Below are positions 1 through 6,212 of a DNA stretch of 6,369 nucleotides, one piece after another (the first letter of the stretch is position 1; every line of letters starts with the position of its first letter). The notes below the pieces were generated by a model. It was given only the letters and a program-made list of their open reading frames with translations. It searched no databases and was not told where the DNA came from. This DNA is from an uncultured Xanthobacteraceae bacterium (GTDB lineage Bacteria > Pseudomonadota > Alphaproteobacteria > Rhizobiales > Xanthobacteraceae). A program made the position numbers and the translations under genes. The stretch spans positions 1 through 6,369 of the forward strand of contig CATPBC010000185.1 of the NCBI GenBank assembly GCA_955652195.1, in the 5' to 3' direction.

Positions 1-386
1 CGGCTTGCCCTGCGCTCCTGCAGACGCGGAAATAAACGATAGACGCTCTCGGGCGTCCACGGTCCTGGACGCTCCAGCGGGACCAGCAGATTTTCATCGA
101 CGGTGAGGTTTGGAAAAATCTTGCGACCCTCCGGGACATAGCCGACGCCGAGCGCGGCGACGCGGAACGGCGGCCAGCCGGTGGTCTCGGTGCCGAATAT
201 CGAAACCCGGCCCTGGCGCGGCGGCGTCAATCCCATGAGGCTGCGCAGCGTTGTAGTCTTGCCGGCGCCGTTGCGGCCCAGCAGCGCCGTCACTTGGCCC
301 TCGGCGGCTTGCAGGCTAACGCCGTGCAGGATGTGGCTTTTGCCGTAGAACGTGTGGAGGCCTTCCGCGGTCAGCGCTGCGGTCAT
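1..386 (-). CDS. livF: Branched-chain amino acid-type ABC transporter, ATP-binding protein LivF (partial)
   Basis: This is the second ATPase of the HAAT/Liv uptake complex. It works on the cytoplasmic side with LivG to power import through LivH and LivM. Only the first 128 residues are present; the gene runs off the left edge. The ATG at 386-384 follows a TGAGG ribosome-binding sequence six bases upstream that overlaps the livG stop, and the livG stop is only eight bases away, so translation is probably coupled. Walker A (GRNGAGKT) is at residues 37-44. The Q-loop region reads YVPEGRKIFPNLTVDENL; the PEGR in place of the usual glutamine context is typical of LivF and separates it from LivG. 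The signature motif, Walker B and H-loop lie outside the window, so their integrity cannot be judged. Family assignment is firm; the transported substrate is unknown. Confidence 0.93.
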   Translation of the reverse strand, partial: MTAALTAEGLHTFYGKSHILHGVSLQAAEGQVTALLGRNGAGKTTTLRSLMGLTPPRQGRVSIFGTETTGWPPFRVAALGVGYVPEGRKIFPNLTVDENLLVPLERPGPWTPESVYRLFPRLQERRAS

Positions 387-394
387 TTAAAGCC

Positions 395-1144
395 TCACGC
401 CGCCTGCCCGAGATAGGCGGTTTGCACCGCCTTGTTCGCGGCGATCTCCGGCGGCGTTCCCTCGGCGAGAAATTTGCCCTGATCGAGAACCATGATGCGG
501 TCGGCCAGATGAAAGACCACGCGCATGTCGTGCTCGATCAGCACGATCGTCAGTTTGCCGTCCCGGTGCAGACGGCGAATGAGCTGGGTGATCTCATACG
601 TTTCCTGGTCGCCCATGCCGGCCGTCGGCTCGTCGAGGAGCAAGAGGCGCGGCTTGAGCGCAAGCGCCATCATGATCTCGGTGGCGCGCTGATCGCCGTG
701 CGAGAGTTCGCCGACTTGGCGGTCGGCCTTGCCGGCGAGCCCGCCCATCTCGATCAGTTCGCGTACCCGCGCCCGAATCTTGTCGTCGTCGGTTTGCGAC
801 AGCCACGCGCGCAAGCGCATGCCGGACGCGACCTCCACCGAAATGCGTAAGTTTTCGCGTACCGTTAGCTCGGGAAAGACTTCGGTCACCTGAAAAGTCC
901 GGGCGATGCCGCACCAGACGCGCCGCGCCGGCAAGAGGTCGGTGACGTCGCGACCGTCAAAAATGATTCGGCCGGTGTTTGGTGTGAAGAAGCCGGTGAT
1001 CAGATTGAAAAACGTGGTCTTGCCAGCGCCATTCGGCCCGATAATGGCGCGCAATTCGCCAGGCTCGACCGTCATGGAAATATTGTTGACGGCGACGAGG
1101 CTGCCGAAATGTTTCGATACGTTCTTGACCTGTAGGAGACTCAT
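395..1144 (-). CDS. livG: Branched-chain amino acid-type ABC transporter, ATP-binding protein LivG
   Basis: This is a complete 249-residue ATPase of the HAAT/Liv importer, of normal length for LivG (about 250). Walker A GPNGAGKT is at 36-43, the Q-loop glutamine (ARTFQ) at 85, the signature LSHGDQ at 147-152, Walker B LLLLDEP at 167-173 and the H-loop histidine (IEHDM) at 205. All ATPase motifs are therefore present. The C-terminal part (EGTPPEI...VQTAYLG) is the usual ending of this family. The frame stays open far upstream, to 1582, but the added residues are low-complexity Arg/His-rich shadow sequence of livM. The ATG at 1144-1142 begins a normal ATPase N-terminus (MSLLQVKNVSKHFG), has GGTGG four bases upstream, and overlaps the livM stop in an ATGA, so it is the true start. 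The signature DQ differs a little from the commoner LSxGQQ, but such forms occur in the family. Confidence 0.95.
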   Translation of the reverse strand: MSLLQVKNVSKHFGSLVAVNNISMTVEPGELRAIIGPNGAGKTTFFNLITGFFTPNTGRIIFDGRDVTDLLPARRVWCGIARTFQVTEVFPELTVRENLRISVEVASGMRLRAWLSQTDDDKIRARVRELIEMGGLAGKADRQVGELSHGDQRATEIMMALALKPRLLLLDEPTAGMGDQETYEITQLIRRLHRDGKLTIVLIEHDMRVVFHLADRIMVLDQGKFLAEGTPPEIAANKAVQTAYLGQAA

Positions 1145-2112
1145 GACGCCACCACTGTGCGTCTTATCGCACCGAGAATGCCGCGTGGGAAGAACAGCAC
1201 GACCAGCACGAAGAGGAATCCGATGAAAATCTGCCAGTTGATGGTGATGCTCGAAACGTAGTCCTGGAACACGACAAAGACTACTGCGCCCAAAAGCGGC
1301 CCCCAGAAGCTGCGCATGCCGCCCATCACCGCCATCATCACGAAATCGCCCGACTGGCTGTAATGCAAGCCCCGGGGATCGGCGAAGTTGTTCACCAGTG
1401 CGTATAGCGATCCGGCATAGGCCATGAAAAAGCAGCTGAGCGTGAAGGCGATCCAGATGTGCAGCTCGACCGGTATGCCAAGGAAGCGCGCGCGGCGCTC
1501 GTTCTCGCGGATGGCCAGCATGGTACGGCCAAATGGCGAGCGCAGGATGAACGCCATCGCCGCAACAGCGAGGGCGAAGCACACCAGCACGAAGTAATAG
1601 AACGCGACCGCATTGTTGAGAATGTCGAGGGTAGCGACGCCCAGATGCAGCGGTTGGCGATAGAACGGTCGCAAGCCGTCGTCACCACCGGTGACGGACG
1701 ACCACTGGAAGGCGATGTAATAGAACACCTGGCCGAAGGCGATGGTCACCATGGCGAAATAAACGCCACGCCGGCGTACAATGAGAGCGCCCAGTACCGC
1801 GCCGGCGATCCCGCCCGCCAATGTTCCGGCGAGGATTCCGAGCGGCGTCGAAAGCGCAATGTATTTGAGAATCATGCCGCAGCCGTAGGCGCCGATGCCG
1901 AACCAGGCGGCGTGGCCGAAAGACAGCACCCCGGTAAAACCCAAAAGGAAGTTCACCGACATCGCGGCGAGGCCAAGCACGAGCACGCGCGTCCCCAGCG
2001 CAGTGTAGCCGCCCAGCAATGGCATCCAGAAGGGCGCGGCCATGAGCGCCGCCCAGATCGCGGCCAGCGCGGCAACCTTGCGGCGCGGCTCCAGTTTGAG
2101 CAGCTGCTTCAC
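1141..2112 (-). CDS. livM: Branched-chain amino acid-type ABC transporter permease LivM
   Basis: This inner-membrane permease of 323 residues pairs with LivH to form the translocation channel of the HAAT importer. The protein is strongly hydrophobic, with roughly eight to ten membrane segments. The family motif NFLLGFTGVLSFGHAAWFG is at about 54-72, TGGDDGLR at 141-148, and the cytoplasmic coupling loop (GRTMLAIRENERRARFLGI) that contacts the ATPases at about 195-213. The region AVMGGMRSFWGPLLGAVVF at 261-279 is also characteristic. The start is a GTG at 2112-2110 that overlaps the livH stop in a GTGA, with an AAGAAGG purine stretch about nine bases upstream inside livH. The stop overlaps the livG start by four bases. 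These two overlaps argue for translational coupling. No frameshift or lost motif is seen. The substrate is not determined by the permease sequence. Confidence 0.94.
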   Translation of the reverse strand: MKQLLKLEPRRKVAALAAIWAALMAAPFWMPLLGGYTALGTRVLVLGLAAMSVNFLLGFTGVLSFGHAAWFGIGAYGCGMILKYIALSTPLGILAGTLAGGIAGAVLGALIVRRRGVYFAMVTIAFGQVFYYIAFQWSSVTGGDDGLRPFYRQPLHLGVATLDILNNAVAFYYFVLVCFALAVAAMAFILRSPFGRTMLAIRENERRARFLGIPVELHIWIAFTLSCFFMAYAGSLYALVNNFADPRGLHYSQSGDFVMMAVMGGMRSFWGPLLGAVVFVVFQDYVSSITINWQIFIGFLFVLVVLFFPRGILGAIRRTVVAS

Positions 2113-2978
2113 GTCAGCATGCCTTCTTCGCCGAACAAGCCGCGCGGCCGCACCAACAGCACCACCGCCATCAGTACGTACATGATTGCCTCGCTTGCCG
2201 CCGGGAAGAACACCGCGGTGACTCCCGAGGCGACACCGATCAATAGACCGCCGACCAGGGTCCCGGTGAGCGAGCCAACGCCGCCGACGATAATGGCGAT
2301 GAAGCTCGGCATCAGCAGGCCGGCGCCCATGGTCGGCTCCAATCCCAATTGCCCGGCGGCGAGCACGCCCGACAACCCGGCGAGGAAGATACCGACCGCG
2401 AAGTTCAAGGATCGCAGTGCGCGCACGTTGACGCCGAGCGCCGAGACGGTTTCGAGATCAAGCGTGCCGGCCCGGATGCGAACTCCGGCGCGGGTGTAAC
2501 GCAGCAGCAGGAAGAGCAGCACGATCGTCACCGCCACCACGGCCACCATGAACAGTCGGTAACTCGTGATGAAGAAGAACTGATTGCTCAAGGGCTGCGC
2601 CAAGGCGGCCGGGATGGTGAAGGGCTTGCCGTTCGCGCCCCAGATGACGCGCGTGCCGTCCTCGAGGATGAAGGCGAGGCCGAAGGTCAGCAGCAAGCTG
2701 TAGAGCGGGTCGCGGCCATAGACGCGGCTGATCAGGGTTTTCTCGACTGCCAGGCCGATAATCGCGGTGAGGAAGGGCGAAACGATCAGCGCGCCCCAGA
2801 ATCCCAGATAGGGCTCGAGCGTGTAGGCGATGTAGCCGCCGACGACCAAAAAGCCGCCATGCGCGAAGTTGATGACGTTCGAGAGGTTGAGGATGAGCGA
2901 TAAGCCGATCGCCATCAGCACATAGAAGGCGCCGATGATCAGGCCATTGGTGATGTTGAACAAAAGAAGCTGGGTCAT
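2109..2978 (-). CDS. livH: Branched-chain amino acid-type ABC transporter permease LivH
   Basis: This is the second inner-membrane permease of the HAAT importer, 289 residues from the chosen start and close to the usual LivH length. About eight hydrophobic segments are visible. Family motifs are NVINFAHGGFLVVGGY at about 34-49, the ATPase-coupling loop RAGVRIRAGTLDLETVSALGV at about 163-183, and GGVGSLTGTLVGGLLIG at 232-248. The ATG at 2978-2976 gives the typical N-terminus (MTQLLLFNITNGL). An in-frame TTG at 2990-2988 would add four residues (MHAQ) and is a real alternative, because no good Shine-Dalgarno sequence stands directly before the ATG, while a G-rich stretch (3002-2998) lies about seven bases before the TTG. 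That stretch is also part of a hairpin stem upstream. The downstream end overlaps livM by four bases. Family is certain; exact start is not. Confidence 0.93.
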   Translation of the reverse strand: MTQLLLFNITNGLIIGAFYVLMAIGLSLILNLSNVINFAHGGFLVVGGYIAYTLEPYLGFWGALIVSPFLTAIIGLAVEKTLISRVYGRDPLYSLLLTFGLAFILEDGTRVIWGANGKPFTIPAALAQPLSNQFFFITSYRLFMVAVVAVTIVLLFLLLRYTRAGVRIRAGTLDLETVSALGVNVRALRSLNFAVGIFLAGLSGVLAAGQLGLEPTMGAGLLMPSFIAIIVGGVGSLTGTLVGGLLIGVASGVTAVFFPAASEAIMYVLMAVVLLVRPRGLFGEEGMLT

Positions 2979-2988
2979 CTGCGCATGC

Positions 2989-3047
2989 AAAAAATGGCCC
3001 CCGCCTTTCCCTCTCGGGTGAAACGGGAAAGAGGGTTAGGAGGGGGC
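2989..3047 (-). terminator. Hairpin plus T-run between the binding-protein gene and livH (terminator or attenuator)
   Basis: Read on the minus strand, GCCCCC (3047-3042) can pair with GGGGGC (3002-2997), and inside this CTTTCCC (3031-3025) can pair perfectly with GGGAAAG (3011-3005). The loop is about 13 bases, with an asymmetric interior loop between the two stems. The 3' side is followed after two bases (CA) by six T residues (2994-2989). This has the form of an intrinsic terminator. It sits in the 87-base gap between the binding-protein stop and livH, so partial termination would lower expression of the membrane complex relative to the binding protein. Stabilising the 3' end of the upstream mRNA is an alternative role. 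The degenerate palindrome also resembles the short CCC/GGG intergenic repeats common in GC-rich alphaproteobacteria. Folding energy was not computed. Confidence 0.55.
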
Positions 3048-3065
3048 GTTACACAATTGCTGGCG

Positions 3066-4328
3066 TCAGGCCGGCCACTGCAGCGTGCAACCAGTCTCAC
3101 TCTCCGGCGGCGAGGTTTTGTCGCCAGGGATGACGGTGTCAACCTTGAACAAGTCCTCGGGGTCGCCGGCCGGCTTGGTCAGCGCCTCACCGACGAAGGC
3201 CGACGTCATCAGCTGATGGTCGCCGGCGCGGTAATAGCATTTATTGGGCTGCAGCTTGACTTCGGGCGGCAGCTCGAAATTGCCCAGCGCTTTGGCGAGC
3301 GTGACGCCGTCCAGCGTCTTCGCTTGGTTGGCGACCAGCGCGTAGCTCATCATCGAGGTGTAGCCGAACCAAGTGCGGGCCGTCGGCACTTTGCCGCCGC
3401 TGCGCTGACGGATGTCGGCGACGAACTTTTCGACGCCTGGCACACCCGGCTGCTTCCAGTACCACTCGAACATCCAGATGCCGACGCGCGCCTCGGGCGG
3501 CATGGCTTCCAGCGATTCGAGCTCCTGCTGCAAACCGGCGACGTGAATCTGCTTGTCGATGCCGAATTGCGCCACCTGCTTGAGGCAGTTCACCATGTCG
3601 AGGCCCTGCGGCAACACCAGGAGCACGTCGGGATTGGCGGCGCGCGCCTTGATCAGATAAGCGGAGAAATCGGTGGTGCCGAGCGGCGTCAGCTCGTTGC
3701 CGGTGACCGTGCCGCCGAACTTCTTGAGGTCGGCCTGCGCCGCTTCCTGCAACGTGTGCCCGAAGGCGTAGTCCGGGGTGATAAAGTGCCACTTCTTGCC
3801 GTATTTATTGAACAGAAGCTCGGCGACAGAGTTGGCCTCCATTTTCGTTGTGTTGCACACGCGATAAACGTTCCAATGGCAGTCCTTGCCGGTGATGCCG
3901 TCAGTGTGGCCGCCGGAAACGATGTGTAGCACTTTCTTCTCGTTCGATACTTGAGCGATGGCGAGCGCGATTCCCGAATTCACGTCGCCGATGAGGAACT
4001 GGATGCCGTCGCGCTCGATCAGCTTGCGCGCTTTCTGCACCCCGGTGCCGACGTCGTTGGCCGAGTCCTCGACCAAGAGCTCGATCGGACGGCCAAGCAC
4101 GCCGCCCTTGGCGTTGATTTGCTCGACCGCGTATTTGACGCCGATCAGTTCGTTCTGCGCCACCGCGGCATAGACGCCGGTGAACGGATCGATTATGCCG
4201 ACCTTGATCGTGTCGGCGGCGCGCGCCGACCAGACGAACGGGGCGGCGATTTGCGCGAGACCGGCGACGCCGCCGGCCTTGATAAGGGCACGACTGTCTA
4301 CGGCGCCGAGTTTGAGGCGTTTGGTCAT
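3066..4328 (-). CDS. Branched-chain amino acid-type ABC transporter substrate-binding protein
   Basis: This periplasmic solute-binding protein of the type 1 fold (Peripla_BP_6/LivJ-LivK family) captures the substrate for LivHM-LivGF. It has 420 residues, somewhat longer than E. coli LivJ (about 370). The ATG at 4328-4326 has a strong GGAGG (4338-4334) five bases upstream; an in-frame start nine codons earlier is less likely. Residues 1-37 form a signal peptide with a probable cleavage ARA|AD after 37. Its DSRALIKAGG segment looks like a twin-arginine signal that has lost one arginine. The mature protein begins IKVGIIDPFTG, the classic first strand, followed by AVEQINAKGGVLGRPIELLVEDSAND at about 67-92. 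Cysteines at 150 and 158 could form a disulphide. The substrate cannot be named: amino acids, amides, urea or aromatic acids are all possible. It is the first gene of the transporter operon. Confidence 0.92.
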   Translation of the reverse strand: MTKRLKLGAVDSRALIKAGGVAGLAQIAAPFVWSARAADTIKVGIIDPFTGVYAAVAQNELIGVKYAVEQINAKGGVLGRPIELLVEDSANDVGTGVQKARKLIERDGIQFLIGDVNSGIALAIAQVSNEKKVLHIVSGGHTDGITGKDCHWNVYRVCNTTKMEANSVAELLFNKYGKKWHFITPDYAFGHTLQEAAQADLKKFGGTVTGNELTPLGTTDFSAYLIKARAANPDVLLVLPQGLDMVNCLKQVAQFGIDKQIHVAGLQQELESLEAMPPEARVGIWMFEWYWKQPGVPGVEKFVADIRQRSGGKVPTARTWFGYTSMMSYALVANQAKTLDGVTLAKALGNFELPPEVKLQPNKCYYRAGDHQLMTSAFVGEALTKPAGDPEDLFKVDTVIPGDKTSPPESETGCTLQWPA

Positions 4329-4333
4329 TTTTT

Positions 4334-4338
4334 CCTCC
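4334..4338 (-). promoter_or_regulatory. Ribosome-binding site of the substrate-binding protein gene
   Basis: GGAGG on the minus strand lies five bases before the ATG at 4328 and decides that start over the in-frame ATG at 4355. It is the strongest Shine-Dalgarno sequence in the window. It is also the right arm of a small dyad (CCTCC-AG-GGAGG, 4345-4334), so a short stem could mask it, but with so small a loop this is probably weak. Confidence 0.75.
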
Positions 4339-4360
4339 CTGGAGGGATTTTGCATGAGCG

Positions 4361-4389
4361 ATCTTGCCTCGGCGACGTGAGGCCGACAA
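4361..4389 (-). promoter_or_regulatory. Weak candidate promoter for the transporter operon
   Basis: On the minus strand TTGTCG (4389-4384) and CAAGAT (4366-4361) are 17 bases apart, with four and three matches to the sigma-70 consensus. The pair lies in the 84-base gap between the peptidase stop and the binding-protein start. The spacer includes a GCCTC/GAGGC inverted repeat (4366-4370 with 4378-4382, 5-bp arms), which could be an operator or chance. Matches this weak are common in GC-rich DNA, so this is only a candidate. Read-through from the peptidase gene is an alternative. Confidence 0.22.
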
Positions 4390-4412
4390 GTGGCTGTGAC
4401 CTGCTGAGCATT

Positions 4413-5957
4413 TTACGGCGCCTGATAGAGCGCGCGCGCGTCGGCGGCAAATGCTTTGCGCGAGCTTGGATCGAGATAAAACATGTGGCCGCCGCGATAG
4501 AGCTTCATGGCAGCGCGTCCTTCAAAGGGTGGCAAATGATCGAGCACATAGCGTGACACCGCATAGGGCGTCACCATGTCGCTGTAGCCGTGAGCGATCA
4601 CCAGCCGAAACGACGGGGTGAGCGCCAGCAGTACGCGCAGATCGTCCGCGACGCTTGGCTGTCCATGACCTTGCTCCCAATCCCATTTGCCGGAGATATC
4701 GCCGGCGAGCAGGATGTATGACATCTCGGTTTTGAAACCGAGTTCGTCGCGCGCATAGCCGACGAACGCGCCGCCATAAGCGCGCACCAGTCCATCGAGA
4801 ATAGGATCGGGCCCGCGCGGCACGGGGCTTGTCGGGTAGGGATCGTCCGATACGAACGTCGCATCGTAATGGCTGACGATCTTATGGCTGCCGGCTTCGA
4901 GGTTCTTCACGTAGGCGTCGTGAATGAATCCATTCGATTGGGCAATGGCGTCGAACGGCAATCCGGTGAATTTCGCGACGCGTGCATAGAAGTTTTTGGC
5001 CGCATCGCCCTGCGGCGGCGGACCGGCGAGCGTCGTCAGATAATCGGTCAGGGCAAAATGCTCCGCCTCGGTCAGCGCCTCCTTGCTGAAGGCGCCTTTG
5101 CGCTCGAGCTCGGCCGCCGCCAGTGACGGCAGTTGCAAAGCGGCGCCGAGCGCAAAGCGATCGCCGCCGAATTGAAACGCGCCCTCAAGCGTTGGCGACA
5201 GCATCAGGATGCCTGAGGCGACGATGCCCTGGTCGCTTTGCAGCACGCGCGCGACTTTCGCCGCGCGAAAACCGCCATAGCTCTCGCCCAAGATGAATTT
5301 TGGCGAACTGGCGCGGCCGTTCTTGGCGACGTAGAGCGCGATGACTTTGGCCATGGACTCTGCGTCGCTATGGACGGACCAAAAGCCGCGGGCGCCGTCC
5401 GGCTTGGCCGCGCGGCTCCAGCCCGTGCCTATCGGATCGATCAAAACGAGGTCAGTGAACGGCAGCCAGGTGTCTGGATTATCGATCAGACGCACTTTGG
5501 AGCCGTCGTGGCCGTCGGGACCGAACTGGGCAATGCGCGGCCCAACCACCCCAAGATTGAGAAAAGCGGAAGCGGCGCCCGGCCCGCCGTTGAAAACAAA
5601 GGTCACCGGTCGCGCTGCGGCATTGGCGGATTTTGTTACGAACGCCGTGTAGAAAATCTGCGCCGAGCGCTCGCCGCTTTGGTCGTACAAGGCAAACGTG
5701 CCCGCGGTCGCGGTATAGGCGAGCTTGCCCGACGGCAGATCGATGCTGTGCTCGGTGACGGAATCGCCAGGCAGTAAAGCAAGCACCCCGGGACCGCTCG
5801 GCTCGTGGCGCTCCGACGCCCGCTGCCGCGCATCGTCGTGCGAATTGTTGCGGTCGGTATCGCGGCTGCCGCGGTCCTGCGCAACTGCGCAAGTGACGGC
5901 GCAAGTGATGGTGACGCTGATAAGCACCATGAGAAGCGAACGACAGATCGTTAACAT
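4413..5957 (-). CDS. Secreted serine carboxypeptidase, peptidase S10 family
   Basis: The predicted protein of 514 residues belongs to the S10 (carboxypeptidase Y-like, alpha/beta hydrolase) family, whose members remove C-terminal residues from peptides. A Sec signal peptide (about 1-26, hydrophobic core LLMVLISVTI, likely cleavage AVA|QD) sends it to the periplasm or outside. A charged linker follows (27-55, rich in Arg, Asp, Ser and His). The oxyanion/carboxylate-binding NGGPG is at 123-127, DPIGTGWSR at 174-182 (equivalent to the family's DQPVGTGFS), nucleophile Ser226 in GESYGG, Asp460 in HGYSD and His491 in GGHMF. The triad is therefore apparently complete. After NGGPG the sequence is AAS instead of the eukaryotic CSS, so the usual cysteine is missing. 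The ATG at 5957-5955 has GGGAG five bases upstream and is preferred to a TTG at 5981. It is 48 bases from the small upstream gene and may share its transcript. Physiological substrates are unknown. Confidence 0.92.
   Translation of the reverse strand: MLTICRSLLMVLISVTITCAVTCAVAQDRGSRDTDRNNSHDDARQRASERHEPSGPGVLALLPGDSVTEHSIDLPSGKLAYTATAGTFALYDQSGERSAQIFYTAFVTKSANAAARPVTFVFNGGPGAASAFLNLGVVGPRIAQFGPDGHDGSKVRLIDNPDTWLPFTDLVLIDPIGTGWSRAAKPDGARGFWSVHSDAESMAKVIALYVAKNGRASSPKFILGESYGGFRAAKVARVLQSDQGIVASGILMLSPTLEGAFQFGGDRFALGAALQLPSLAAAELERKGAFSKEALTEAEHFALTDYLTTLAGPPPQGDAAKNFYARVAKFTGLPFDAIAQSNGFIHDAYVKNLEAGSHKIVSHYDATFVSDDPYPTSPVPRGPDPILDGLVRAYGGAFVGYARDELGFKTEMSYILLAGDISGKWDWEQGHGQPSVADDLRVLLALTPSFRLVIAHGYSDMVTPYAVSRYVLDHLPPFEGRAAMKLYRGGHMFYLDPSSRKAFAADARALYQAP
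5887..5910. repeat. Tandem 12-bp direct repeat in the peptidase signal-peptide region
   Basis: GCGCAAGTGACG (5887-5898) is followed directly by GCGCAAGTGATG (5899-5910), with 11 of 12 bases identical. The unit is in frame and encodes ITCA then VTCA at the end of the signal-peptide core (residues 17-24). It looks like a four-codon duplication by slippage. Confidence 0.8.
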
Positions 5958-5974
5958 CACTACTCCCGGACAGA

Positions 5975-5996
5975 ATTTCAAACCAAGATTTCAAAC
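5975..5996. repeat. Short direct repeat ATTTCAAAC in the gap before the peptidase gene
   Basis: The nonamer ATTTCAAAC occurs at 5975-5983 and again at 5988-5996, a 13-base period, in the 48-base gap between the small protein gene and the peptidase gene. It stands out as AT-rich in a GC-rich window. It might be a pair of protein-binding half-sites or simply a chance or slippage repeat; nothing further supports a role. Confidence 0.5.
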
Positions 5997-6005
5997 TGGC
6001 CGGCT

Positions 6006-6212
6006 TCATTCCAGTTCGATCGCGCCGTCAATCTCGACCGCAAGCCCGACAGCCTCCACTGCCAGCGTCATTTTTGCCGCCAATACCTCGTGACCTTTCA
6101 GCCGGCCGCTGGCTACGGCAGCGCGAACTGCCTTTTCGATTTCACGCTGCGAGGTGATGCCGACCTTCTTGAGAAATTTGCGCACACTCACATTGAAAAC
6201 GTCTTCGTTCAT
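6006..6212 (-). CDS. Small conserved-type protein of unknown function (DUF6494-like)
   Basis: This 68-residue protein starts at the ATG at 6212-6210, which has a GGAGAGG purine-rich ribosome-binding sequence five bases upstream. The frame stays open to 6308, but the extra residues (Arg/Pro-rich) look non-coding. The first half is charged and probably helical (VRKFLKKVGI, then SQREIEKAVRAAVASGRLKG at about 21-40). The second half (KMTLAVEAVGLAVEIDGAIELE, 47-68) alternates hydrophobic and acidic residues as in beta strands. From memory the N-terminus MNEDVFNxSVRKFLKxVGIxSQREIE matches small proteins annotated DUF6494 in proteobacteria; no search was done. There is no signal peptide, membrane segment or obvious catalytic motif, so it is likely cytoplasmic. 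It precedes the S10 peptidase by 48 bases on the same strand and may be co-transcribed. No function is known to me. Confidence 0.8.
   Translation of the reverse strand: MNEDVFNVSVRKFLKKVGITSQREIEKAVRAAVASGRLKGHEVLAAKMTLAVEAVGLAVEIDGAIELE

Noticed and set aside
1145..1582. N-terminal extension of LivG by 146 residues, a possible fusion
   Set aside because: The extension is read from livM in another frame and has no domain; the ATG at 1144 gives the normal ATPase N-terminus and the usual ATGA overlap.
1459..2499. Plus-strand open frame of 346 codons spanning livM and livH
   Set aside because: It runs across the antisense of two clear permease genes; its composition (Arg, Gln, Glu, Pro-rich, no domain) is that of the reverse complement of membrane-protein codons.
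2985..3929. Long open frame of 314 codons on the plus strand, opposite the binding-protein gene
   Set aside because: It is antisense to a certain gene, is rich in Arg, Gly, His and Leu with no recognisable motif, and has the look of the GC-driven shadow frames common in such genomes.
4366..4382. GCCTC/GAGGC inverted repeat as a terminator of the peptidase gene
   Set aside because: The stem is only five base pairs and no T-run follows on the coding strand.
5885..5905. Cysteines in the peptidase signal region as a lipoprotein lipobox
   Set aside because: The residues before each cysteine (TIT and AVT) do not fit the lipobox consensus of small residues, while a good AVA|Q signal-peptidase I site follows.
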